Of a stretch of DNA of 13,516 nucleotides, positions 5,371 through 12,190 are shown piece by piece. Position numbers and translations under genes: made by a program. This stretch comes from Thermoleophilaceae bacterium. Its GTDB lineage: Bacteria; Actinomycetota; Thermoleophilia; Solirubrobacterales; JACPNS01. The notes under the pieces were generated by a model. The model saw only the letters and a program-made list of their open reading frames with translations, was not told the origin of the DNA and made no database searches. The stretch's first letter is position 1, and each line of letters begins with the position of its first letter. The DNA lies in contig JAEMRJ010000057.1 in assembly GCA_016463365.1 (NCBI GenBank), positions 1-13,516 on the forward strand, in the 5' to 3' direction.

Positions 5371-5916
5371 ATGTCGGAGGCAACAGACGCAGCATCGAGA
5401 ATCGACGGAGTGACCCTCCGAGAGCTCGAAGTCCACGGCGACCACCGCGGTCGCGTCTTCGAGGGCTGGCGCGACTCCTGGACGCCGTTCGCGGTCAAGC
5501 AGCTCACCGAGGGTCGCGCGCAGGCTGGCGTGATGAAGGGTCTGCACATGCACTACATCCAGTGGGACTGGTGGCGCGTGGTCACCGGACGAATGCTGGT
5601 CGGCCTCTACGACGCTCGTCCGAGTTCGCCGACCCACGGCGTCAGCACCAGCTTCGAGATGAACACCGAGACGCCGACTGCTCTGGCGATTCCTCCGGGC
5701 GTTGCTCACGGCTACTACGCACTCGAAGACCTCGAGATGATCTACCTGCTCAGCGAGGTCTACAACCCCGACGACGAGCACGGCGTGCGCTGGGACACGG
5801 TCGGGATCGACTGGCCGTTTGTCGCTGCGGGAACCGAGCCCCTGATCAGCGAGCGCGACATCAACCTGCCGAGCGCGCAGGAACTCAACTTCTCCCCTCC
5901 CGCCGGCGCGGCATGA
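5371..5916 (+). CDS. dTDP-4-dehydrorhamnose 3,5-epimerase-like cupin
   Basis: A 181-residue cytoplasmic cupin of the RmlC family, which epimerises a 4-keto-6-deoxy sugar nucleotide during deoxysugar synthesis. Seen: DHRGRVFEGW (24-33), KGLHMH (56-61, equivalent to RGLHYQ, His59 the likely base), SPTHG (86-90), IPPGVAHGYYALED (107-120), YNPDDEHGVRWD (131-142), IDWP (146-149) and LISERD (158-163, candidate acidic partner of the His). The segment after GLH is shorter than in classical RmlC and lacks its usual QxK, reading YIQWDWW. It is thus a divergent subfamily, and substrate may differ from dTDP-sugar. Neighbouring rmlA/B/D are absent here. Its stop overlaps the HIT gene start (ATGA), indicating co-transcription. 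Confidence 0.82.
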   Translation: MSEATDAASRIDGVTLRELEVHGDHRGRVFEGWRDSWTPFAVKQLTEGRAQAGVMKGLHMHYIQWDWWRVVTGRMLVGLYDARPSSPTHGVSTSFEMNTETPTALAIPPGVAHGYYALEDLEMIYLLSEVYNPDDEHGVRWDTVGIDWPFVAAGTEPLISERDINLPSAQELNFSPPAGAA

Positions 5917-6428
5917 GTCCGAAGGACCGACTCTGGGCGCCGTGGCGCATGCAGTACGTCGAGCATCACGCCCCGGACACTTCCGGCGGCAAGACCGGTT
6001 GCATCTTCTGCGACTTCCCGAACGAGGACAACGACGACAAGAACCTGATCGCGTACCGCGGGAAGCTTGCTTACGTGATCCTGAACGGATTCCCGTACAA
6101 CAACGGGCACCTGATGGTGATTCCGTACGAGCACAACTCCAAGCTGCATGAGCTGCCGCCCGCGACAGCGCTCGAGATCACCGAACTGACTCAGCTGTCG
6201 CTGAAGGTGCTTGAGAACGCCTACTCCCCGGGCGGATTCAACATCGGGATCAACCAGGGCGACGCCGCCGGAGCCGGGATTGGCGCACACCTGCACCAGC
6301 ACATCGTTCCGCGTTGGGTCGGGGACACGAACTTCATGCCGGTCGTTGCGGATGTGCGGGTGCTGCCCGAGGCGCTCTCAGGGTCTTACGAGAAGATCCG
6401 CGCCGGGTTCGTGGCCGCTACGACCTAG
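5913..6428 (+). CDS. HIT-family nucleotide hydrolase/phosphorylase (Ap4A type)
   Basis: A 171-residue cytoplasmic protein. HIT enzymes cleave or phosphorolyse nucleotide-phosphate bonds, e.g. in Ap4A. Seen: N-terminal LWAPWRMQYV, a CIFC pair (C30/C33) probably binding zinc, GHLMVIPYEH (65-74), and the histidine triad H126-L-H128-Q-H130 followed by IVPRW; His128 is the expected nucleophile. NIGINQGDAAGAG before the triad is typical of the family. Length and the LW(A/T)PWRM start resemble the mycobacterial Ap4A phosphorylase group, but activity is not provable from sequence. The start is ATG 5913, which overlaps the upstream stop by 4 bp; a longer open frame upstream is only a shadow. It ends 11 bp inside the convergent gene's 3' end. 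Confidence 0.9.
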   Translation: MSPKDRLWAPWRMQYVEHHAPDTSGGKTGCIFCDFPNEDNDDKNLIAYRGKLAYVILNGFPYNNGHLMVIPYEHNSKLHELPPATALEITELTQLSLKVLENAYSPGGFNIGINQGDAAGAGIGAHLHQHIVPRWVGDTNFMPVVADVRVLPEALSGSYEKIRAGFVAATT

Positions 6429-7347
6429 CGCTCCAGATCTCATCGAGCCCTGTTCTGAAACTCCTGTCGCGTGACATCAGACGGACGAGGCGCTCGTCCG
6501 CGGAGCCGCTCGTCGTCAACGTTGAGTCAAGAAACTCGTAGATCTCGGTGCCCGGAACGCGGGGAACCGGCGCACCCGCGTGAGTCGGGAAACTGAGCTC
6601 GTGAGAGCTCAGTCCGCGCCGGGTGTCGGACCGGAAGACCCGCTCGGCGGCCGACCACAGGTAGTCGAGCGCCTCCTCGTTGTAGAAGCGGCCAAGATAG
6701 TGACGCAGGTCGCTGGCGGCGAAGATGAAGTCGTGGTGCTTGAGGTTGCGGCGCAGGCCTGCCACAGCCGCGAGCTCCGGGTCGTCGGTGGCAGCCGTCT
6801 CGCCCTCGTGAATCATCCACTCGACCACCTCGGACGGTGCGTCAGGACGCGCCGTCGCGTATGCGTCGATGAATTCAGACCCACCTGCGAGGACGCTCAG
6901 ATCGCCGGCGTTCCAAGCTGCAAAGAGCCATGAGCCGGTGACAGACACCAGCGTCCACTCCTCAACGAACGCCGGCGCGAGCGACTCGAGTATCCCCTCG
7001 TCCCAGCCGGCGGTGAGGCGCTCAAATGAGTCAATGTCGATCAGATCGTTGGCGCCGACGAACCTCGTCAACTCCGGCAGGCTGACGGACAGTCGCGGAC
7101 ATGATGCGTTGCGCGGGGTGATCAGGTACGCCTCGTCCTCCCCCGAAGCGACGCCGAGCGCTCTCAGATGCGCCGGGTCGACCCAGTTGAGTCCGCCCTG
7201 TTCGTTGAGGACTCGAACCCTCTCGAAACTGGATGGCGCGCTGCCCGCATCCATGGGCGAGAGTCCGGTGATTGATTCGGCGTAGACCGCGCTGGCGCGT
7301 GCGTCCTCGGCCGACTCCAACTCTCGAATGAACGCGGGGTGACTCAT
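6418..7347 (-). CDS. Uncharacterised soluble protein
   Basis: About 309 residues; I do not recognise the family. No signal peptide, membrane helix or cofactor motif is visible. The chain is acidic in its first half. Its second half has Trp- and Tyr-rich patches: FVEEWTLVSVTGSWLFAAWN, NLKHHDFIFAASDLRHYLG, and RVPGTEIYEFLDS. It may be an all-helical or mixed alpha/beta domain; a DNA- or metal-binding role cannot be argued. Start: ATG 7347 is taken (SHPAFIREL...). ATG 7380 and 7428 are in frame, but the latter runs into the divergent mutase's start region. A TAGGCT box lies 7 bases before ATG 7347, and AGG abuts it, so translation may be leaderless. Its 3' end overlaps the HIT gene by 11 bp. Confidence 0.7.
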   Translation of the reverse strand: MSHPAFIRELESAEDARASAVYAESITGLSPMDAGSAPSSFERVRVLNEQGGLNWVDPAHLRALGVASGEDEAYLITPRNASCPRLSVSLPELTRFVGANDLIDIDSFERLTAGWDEGILESLAPAFVEEWTLVSVTGSWLFAAWNAGDLSVLAGGSEFIDAYATARPDAPSEVVEWMIHEGETAATDDPELAAVAGLRRNLKHHDFIFAASDLRHYLGRFYNEEALDYLWSAAERVFRSDTRRGLSSHELSFPTHAGAPVPRVPGTEIYEFLDSTLTTSGSADERLVRLMSRDRSFRTGLDEIWSARS

Positions 7348-7381
7348 CCTGAGCAGCCTATTGCGACGAGAGGAGGCCATA

Positions 7382-7387
7382 TAGGAT
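7382..7387 (+). promoter_or_regulatory. Possible promoter of the mutase operon (-10)
   Basis: TAGGAT, about 42 bases before the mutase ATG, with TTGCGA (7361-7366) 15 bases upstream as a candidate -35. The spacer is short, so the call is weak; it lies in the 81-bp divergent gap. Confidence 0.25.
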
Positions 7388-7415
7388 TCGGACGTCCGTT
7401 CCCCCACAGCTTTGC

Positions 7416-7420
7416 GAAGG
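7416..7420 (+). promoter_or_regulatory. Ribosome binding site of the mutase gene
   Basis: GAAGG, 8 bases before ATG 7429. It favours this start over the longer in-frame start at 7339, which lies inside the divergent gene's 5' end. Confidence 0.55.
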
Positions 7421-7428
7421 TGCCTCAC

Positions 7429-8799
7429 ATGCCAGTCGACCAGTCCGTGTTCAAGGCCTACGACGTTCGAGGCACCTACCCCGATCAGATGAACGAGGAG
7501 CTGGCCTACAAGATCGGGCGGGCGATCACTGTCTTTCTTGCCGAAGAATCAGGCAAGCCGGCTTCCGAGCTTTCGATCGCAGTCGGGCGCGACATGCGAC
7601 TGTCCGCCCCGCAGATGATGGCCGCCTACATCAACGGCATCACCGACGGCGGCGCCGACGTTCTGAGCATCGGCCAGGTCGGCACCGAAGTTCTTTACTG
7701 GATCGTCAACCACCGGGGTCTTGACGGCGGCGCGATGGTCACGGCCAGTCACAACCCCGCCGCCTACACCGGAGCCAAGCTCGTGCGCGCAAAGTCGCTG
7801 CCGCTCTCAGGCGATTCGGGTATCGGTGAGATCCGTGACCTCGTGGTCGCCGATGACTTCCCTGCGATTGACGCGATCGGCGTGGTCGTCGAGGAAGACG
7901 TGATGGCCGAATTCCAGCTTCACGCGCTCGGATTCATCAACCCTGAAGCTGTCAAGCCGATCAAGGTCGTCGCCGACGGCGGCAACGGCATGGCCGGACC
8001 AATGGTCGGACCGGTGCTCGACGAGCTCCCGGTGGTTGATCTACAGACCTTCTACTGGACTCCCGACGGCAATTTCCCCGATCACGAGCCCAACCCGCTG
8101 CTGCCGGAGAACCGCGAATTCATCATCGAGAAAGTCAAGAGCGAGGGCGCGCAGCTCGGCATCGCCTGGGACGGCGACGCCGACCGCTGCTTCTTCATCG
8201 ACGAGCACGGCCGCTTCGTCGACGGCGACTTCCTGACCGCGATGCTCGCGGAGTCTCTGCTGAAGAAGTTCCCCGGCGAGACGATTCTCTACGACGTACG
8301 CGCATCGCGCGCGGTTGCCCACACTGTCGGCCGTGCCGGTGGCCGTCCTGTCGTGAACCGCGTAGGTCACGCTTTCTTCAAGGCCCGCATGCACGAGAAC
8401 GGCGCGCTGTTCGGCGGCGAGGTGTCTGGTCACTACTACTTCCGCGACTTCGGCTGCATCGACAGCGGCACACTTCCGGCGCTGCTGATCCTCGAGCTGC
8501 TCGGCGAGACCGGCCGTACCCTCGGAGAAATGCTTGACGAGTATCGCTCGAAGTACTTCATCACCGGCGAGATCAACTCCACCGTCGACGACGCGCAGGC
8601 AGTGATGGACGCGATCGAAGAAAAGTACAGCGACGGAGACATCATGAAGCTTGACGGGATAAGCGTCGACTTCGACGAATGGCACTTCAACGTGCGCGCA
8701 TCCAACACCGAGCCGCTGCTGCGCCTGAACCTTGAAGCCTTTGACCAGGCGACGATGGAATCAAGGCGCGATGAGCTCCTCGAGCTGATCCGCGCGTAA
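7429..8799 (+). CDS. Phosphomannomutase/phosphoglucomutase
   Basis: A 456-residue cytoplasmic alpha-D-phosphohexomutase, interconverting hexose-6-P and hexose-1-P (mannose and/or glucose) to feed GDP-mannose or UDP-glucose synthesis. Four-domain family; key sites seen are the active-site phosphoserine loop TASHNP (105-110, Ser107), the metal loop DGDADR (248-253), the sugar-binding loop GGEVSGH (329-335) and the C-terminal phosphate-binding loop RASNTEP (423-429). The N-terminus FKAYDVRGTYPDQM is typical. Length matches the family. PMM-versus-PGM preference cannot be fixed; the GEVSGH form resembles ManB/AlgC-type enzymes. Its TAA overlaps the next ATG (TAATG), indicating translational coupling with the MBL gene. 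Confidence 0.93.
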   Translation: MPVDQSVFKAYDVRGTYPDQMNEELAYKIGRAITVFLAEESGKPASELSIAVGRDMRLSAPQMMAAYINGITDGGADVLSIGQVGTEVLYWIVNHRGLDGGAMVTASHNPAAYTGAKLVRAKSLPLSGDSGIGEIRDLVVADDFPAIDAIGVVVEEDVMAEFQLHALGFINPEAVKPIKVVADGGNGMAGPMVGPVLDELPVVDLQTFYWTPDGNFPDHEPNPLLPENREFIIEKVKSEGAQLGIAWDGDADRCFFIDEHGRFVDGDFLTAMLAESLLKKFPGETILYDVRASRAVAHTVGRAGGRPVVNRVGHAFFKARMHENGALFGGEVSGHYYFRDFGCIDSGTLPALLILELLGETGRTLGEMLDEYRSKYFITGEINSTVDDAQAVMDAIEEKYSDGDIMKLDGISVDFDEWHFNVRASNTEPLLRLNLEAFDQATMESRRDELLELIRA

Positions 8800-9818
8800 T
8801 GGTCGACCGGACCAGCCCAGAACTGAAGCCGCTGTTCGATCGGATGGAATCCGAGGGGATCCACATGCTGGAGATCCCCACCCCGTTCGCCGTCGGACCA
8901 GTCAACTGTTATCTGATCGAGGACGATCCGCTGACGATTTTCGATCCCGGCCCGAACTCCGGCGAAGCGATCGAGGCACTTGTCGTCGGCCTGCGCGCGC
9001 GTGGCCACGAGCTTGCGGACCTCGAGCGCATCGTTGTGACCCACCAGCACATCGATCATCAGGGTCTTGTCCAGGTCGTGCAGCACGCGTCCGGCGCTGA
9101 GGTCGTTTGCCTCGACAAGTGCAGGCCCTGGATTGAGAGCTTCCACGAAGAATCAAGCGCCACCGACCGCTGGGCCAGCGGGATGTTGGTGCAGCACGGC
9201 GTCGGCGAAGAGGTTTCCGTCGCGCTGCGCGCAGTGGCGAAAGCCTTTCGCGGCTGGGGCTGCGAGTCCCCGGTTGACCGCACGCTTGCAGCCGGCGACT
9301 TCCTTGAGTTCCGAGACCGCAAGCTCGAGATCTTCCACCGCCCTGGCCACTCCAGCACCGACACGGTGTTCTGGAATTCCGAGACCGGAACGCTGATCTC
9401 GGCAGACCACCTGATCAAGCACATCTCGTCAAACCCACTGCTCGAGCGCCCCGAGGCCGACGGTCAGCCGCGCCCACAGGAACTCGTGCTCTACATCGAA
9501 TCCCTGAAGGCGACGCGTGAAATGCCGGCGACCATGACGCTGAGCGGCCACGGCGAGCCGATCGTCGATCACGCCGCGTTGATCGATGAGCGTTTCGCAT
9601 CGACCGAGAAGCGCGTCGGGAAGCTCTACAAGATGCTCGCCGACGGCGGCGCGCAGTCTGCTCACGAACTGGCGCGCGGGACCTGGGGCAACATCGCCGT
9701 CACCCAGGCTTTTCTGACCCTGAGCGAGGTTCTCGGCAACCTTGACATCCTTGAAAACGCCGGCCGGGTGACGCCGACCGAGGCCGACGGCGTGATCAAG
9801 TATGCGGTCAATGCGTAA
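8799..9818 (+). CDS. MBL-fold metallo-hydrolase
   Basis: A 339-residue cytoplasmic metallo-beta-lactamase-fold hydrolase with a complete two-metal site: THQHIDH (81-87; His82, His84, Asp86, His87), RPGHSSTD (His184), SADH (Asp203) and GHGEPI (His251). The N-terminal VNCYLIEDDPLTIFDPGP is typical of the glyoxalase II/LACTB2-like group. The C-terminal 80 residues beyond the last His look helical; KMLADGGAQSAHELAR and TLSEVLGNLDILENAGRV resemble the winged-helix tail of LACTB2-like proteins. Substrate (thioester, lactone, nucleic acid or sugar phosphate) is unknown. The start ATG overlaps the previous stop by one base. The next gene follows after 30 bp, so a three-gene operon is likely. Confidence 0.9.
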   Translation: MVDRTSPELKPLFDRMESEGIHMLEIPTPFAVGPVNCYLIEDDPLTIFDPGPNSGEAIEALVVGLRARGHELADLERIVVTHQHIDHQGLVQVVQHASGAEVVCLDKCRPWIESFHEESSATDRWASGMLVQHGVGEEVSVALRAVAKAFRGWGCESPVDRTLAAGDFLEFRDRKLEIFHRPGHSSTDTVFWNSETGTLISADHLIKHISSNPLLERPEADGQPRPQELVLYIESLKATREMPATMTLSGHGEPIVDHAALIDERFASTEKRVGKLYKMLADGGAQSAHELARGTWGNIAVTQAFLTLSEVLGNLDILENAGRVTPTEADGVIKYAVNA

Positions 9819-9848
9819 CCCGCTGGCCCGCAGCGTGTCTTAGACGCA

Positions 9849-10838
9849 ATGGCGCTGTTCTCCCGCAGAAAAAAGAAGGCCCCCACCCGGCTCCCGGTTG
9901 ACAAACCCGGGGCCAAGCTGCGCATGCTGCTGATCGTCAATCCGTATGCGACGACGGTTTCCGGTCGCCTCAAGAACGTCGTCGTCTACGCGCTGCAGTC
10001 ACGCTACGAGATAGTGGTGATCGACACGCGCGAGCGTAATCATGCAACTGAGATCGTCGCGGACGCGCTCGGTCGCAACACATTTGATGTCGTCTGTTCA
10101 TTCGGCGGCGACGGCACGGCAAACGAGGTGATCAACGGCATGATCGGATCTGAGGTCCCGTTCACGTTCCTCCCCGGTGGACTGACCAATGTGATCGGTC
10201 GCGTGATGGGCATTCCCAACGACATCGTCGACGCCACTGAACACCTGCTGACCCTGGCCGACCACTTCGAGCCACGCAAGGTGGACCTGGGCGACGCCAA
10301 CGGTCGCAAGTTCATCTTTGCCGCCGGAGCGGGCCTCGACGCGGAGATCGTCCGCGCCTGTGAAGCCAAGCCCTCGCTGAAGAAGCGCTTCGGTCAGAAC
10401 TTCTACGCCGCGACAGCCGTGCGAATGTATGCCAAGCACCTGTTCATGCGCAAACGCCTGATGGTTCATGCCGATGAACTGGCCACCGGCGGTATCGTCG
10501 CGATCGCTCAGAACGCTCGGCCTTTCACCTATTTCGGTGATCGCGAGATTGACCTGGCGGCCACCGCCGGCCTCGAGAACCGTTCGCTCTCACTGACTGT
10601 GCTGGACCGCGCGAACCCGCTTGATTTTGCGCCGCTGGCCACGCGCCTGCTCACTCCCAACACTGACATCGCCGACAATCGCCACATCAGGATCGTCCCC
10701 GGCTTTCAACGGGCGACAGTCACCAGGCGCAAGGCGGACGGTCCGAAGATCGCCCTGCAGGCCGACGGCGACTACATCGGCGAGTACGACGAGATCGTCT
10801 TCACGGCGCTGCCTGCGGCGCTGAACGTGATCGCCTGA
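9849..10838 (+). CDS. Diacylglycerol kinase-family lipid kinase
   Basis: A 329-residue protein of the DAGK/sphingosine/NAD-kinase-like fold, ATP-dependent phosphorylation of a lipid hydroxyl at the inner membrane face. Seen: a Lys/Arg-rich start (SRRKKK) apt for membrane contact, IVNPYATT (29-36), the nucleotide loop FGGDGTANEVINGM (85-98), LPGGLTN (108-114, usual PGGTGN) and, near the C-terminus, QADGDYIGEYDEIVF matching the family's DGE strand. No membrane helix. The lipid substrate is unknown; such enzymes act on diacylglycerol, isoprenoid or glycolipid acceptors. ATG 9849 lacks a good ribosome site, 30 bp after the MBL stop. It converges on the lipoprotein gene with a 4-bp gap. Confidence 0.9.
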   Translation: MALFSRRKKKAPTRLPVDKPGAKLRMLLIVNPYATTVSGRLKNVVVYALQSRYEIVVIDTRERNHATEIVADALGRNTFDVVCSFGGDGTANEVINGMIGSEVPFTFLPGGLTNVIGRVMGIPNDIVDATEHLLTLADHFEPRKVDLGDANGRKFIFAAGAGLDAEIVRACEAKPSLKKRFGQNFYAATAVRMYAKHLFMRKRLMVHADELATGGIVAIAQNARPFTYFGDREIDLAATAGLENRSLSLTVLDRANPLDFAPLATRLLTPNTDIADNRHIRIVPGFQRATVTRRKADGPKIALQADGDYIGEYDEIVFTALPAALNVIA

Positions 10839-10839
10839 G

Positions 10840-10853
10840 CGGTCACGTGACCG
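10840..10853. repeat. 14-bp perfect palindrome at a convergent gene junction
   Basis: CGGTCACGTGACCG, just after the lipid kinase stop and covering the lipoprotein stop codon. It could act as a short hairpin ending transcription in both directions, but lacks a T run on either side. Confidence 0.6.
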
Positions 10854-11655
10854 GACTGCTCGGCCTCGCCGCGGACGACGCCCGACCGGCGTCCCGGGAG
10901 TGGTCAAAGAGCCACTTTCCGGCTTCGCGCTGCATCACGACGATCCGGAAGCTCCAGCCGCCGTCGCCGTCGGACTGCAGCGCGTAGAGACTCGCTTGAT
11001 CGAGCTGCTCTTCGCCGCCGACAACATCGGGCCGAGGAAGCTTTTTGGCGGACTCGGCGAGAAACGGGACCGCGCTCGCACACGACCTTCCCCCTTTGCG
11101 CTGCAGAAAGGCCTGCGCCGTCTGGCTGCGCCCGCGCTCGGTGGACAGCGCGCAGGCGCGGGTTCCGTCGCCCCTGCGTAAGGCTGTCGAGTACTCGCGG
11201 TAGGCAGCGAGCGGTGCAGTCGGAGCCACATCGTCCAGCTGCACGTCCTTGTCGATCTTCCACATTCCGTCCGCGCTGAGAATCAGCGAGACCCTGTTGC
11301 GCACGTCCTTGCCCTCATAGATCGAGTGCGCGACCAGCGTTGCCCGCGCCCCTTCGACTCTCACCTGATCGATCATCGTAGTTCTGAGGTCTGGATCTGA
11401 TGCGAGACCCTTCTTGATCTGGCGCACAACCTCGGGGCAGTCCGCAGCAAACAGCTGGACTGACGCGGCAAGCTTGTTGCCGTAGTCGCTCGTCATCCGT
11501 CGGCAGGCAGCGGGATCCCCGCGCAGCAGTTCCTTTTCGAGGTCCTGGTAGGCGAGCTTCGGCCCGGACCCCTGGGATTCAGGCGCGTCCGATCCGCAGC
11601 CAGCAAGGAGAAGGGCAGCGGTCGCCAGCAGGACGTGCCAGAACCCGCGCCTCAC
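10843..11655 (-). CDS. Lipoprotein with two NTF2-like halves
   Basis: A 270-residue exported lipoprotein. Seen: signal peptide with basic MRRGF, a hydrophobic core and lipobox LLAGC (Cys20 the lipidated residue), then a flexible SDAPESQGSG linker. The rest splits into two similar halves, each beginning Y-x-x-x-x-x-x-LLRGD/LRRGD and carrying two Cys: about 36-135 (C51, C73) and 152-255 (C168, C188). Each ends with a W-K/W-L strand (GMWKIDKD, GKWLFDHS). This layout resembles NTF2/SnoaL-like domains; the paired Cys may form disulphides. Function unknown. GTG start at 11655, 2 bp after the DHFR-like gene's stop, so it is likely the last gene of the relA operon. Confidence 0.83.
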   Translation of the reverse strand: MRRGFWHVLLATAALLLAGCGSDAPESQGSGPKLAYQDLEKELLRGDPAACRRMTSDYGNKLAASVQLFAADCPEVVRQIKKGLASDPDLRTTMIDQVRVEGARATLVAHSIYEGKDVRNRVSLILSADGMWKIDKDVQLDDVAPTAPLAAYREYSTALRRGDGTRACALSTERGRSQTAQAFLQRKGGRSCASAVPFLAESAKKLPRPDVVGGEEQLDQASLYALQSDGDGGWSFRIVVMQREAGKWLFDHSRDAGRASSAARPSSPVT

Positions 11656-11657
11656 GA

Positions 11658-12188
11658 CTACCGCGCCACGTGATATCTGGTCTGGACGAATCCGGCCGGG
11701 AGCGCCTTCGTGGACTCGAGCTCGAGATCAACATCGGTGACGAGGTCGCCGAAGAGCGGCGCGCCGCTGCCGATCAGCACCGGAGCGATTGAGAGCGTCA
11801 TGCTGTCGATCAGGCCGAGCCGCAGAAAGCTGCGGATCGTCGCGCCGCCGTCCACACAGGCGTTGGCGAATCCGGCGCTCGCAAAGGCGACAAGTACGGC
11901 ATCGATGCTGCGGTGGACGCTCACATCGTCGCGCTGGATCGAGCCCGGGTCGAGCGTGCTGCTGAGCACGAAGACCGGAATGGTGTACGGCCACTCGTCC
12001 ATCGCGACGACGGTCTCGTAGGTCGTGCGACCCATGATGACCACATCGACTCCGTCCATGAATTCGTTGTAGCCGGACTCCTCAACCGGAAGATCGCGCT
12101 CGGTGAGCCACTTGAGGTCGCCGTCGGAACGGGCGATGAATCCGTCCACACTCACGCCGATGAAGACGTGCCCCGAAAACTCGGACAT
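11658..12188 (-). CDS. Dihydrofolate reductase / RibD C-terminal-like reductase
   Basis: A 176-residue cytoplasmic NAD(P)H-binding protein of the DHFR/RibD_C superfamily. Seen: SVDGFIAR.DGDLKWL (13-28), VIMGRTTYET (50-59), PVFVLSS (71-77), VDGGATIRSFLRLGLID (112-128) with the GG cofactor turn, and APVLIGSGAPLFG (135-147). These match stand-alone RibD_C-type reductases such as YyaP/YwjB-like proteins. True DHFR (folA) is not supported. Substrate unknown; a pterin or flavin-precursor reduction is plausible. The 2-bp gaps on both sides put it between relA and the lipoprotein in one transcription unit. Confidence 0.87.
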   Translation of the reverse strand: MSEFSGHVFIGVSVDGFIARSDGDLKWLTERDLPVEESGYNEFMDGVDVVIMGRTTYETVVAMDEWPYTIPVFVLSSTLDPGSIQRDDVSVHRSIDAVLVAFASAGFANACVDGGATIRSFLRLGLIDSMTLSIAPVLIGSGAPLFGDLVTDVDLELESTKALPAGFVQTRYHVAR

Positions 12189-12190
12189 CG

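Noticed and set aside
5145..5549. Extended N-terminus of the GGDEF protein up to 5549
   Set aside because: It would overlap the divergent RmlC-like gene by about 180 bp, and the extra codons are AGG/CGA-rich and unlike the rest of the gene.
5562..5912. N-terminal extension of the HIT protein
   Set aside because: It overlaps the RmlC-like gene in another frame; HIT homology begins at ATG 5913 with the ATGA overlap.
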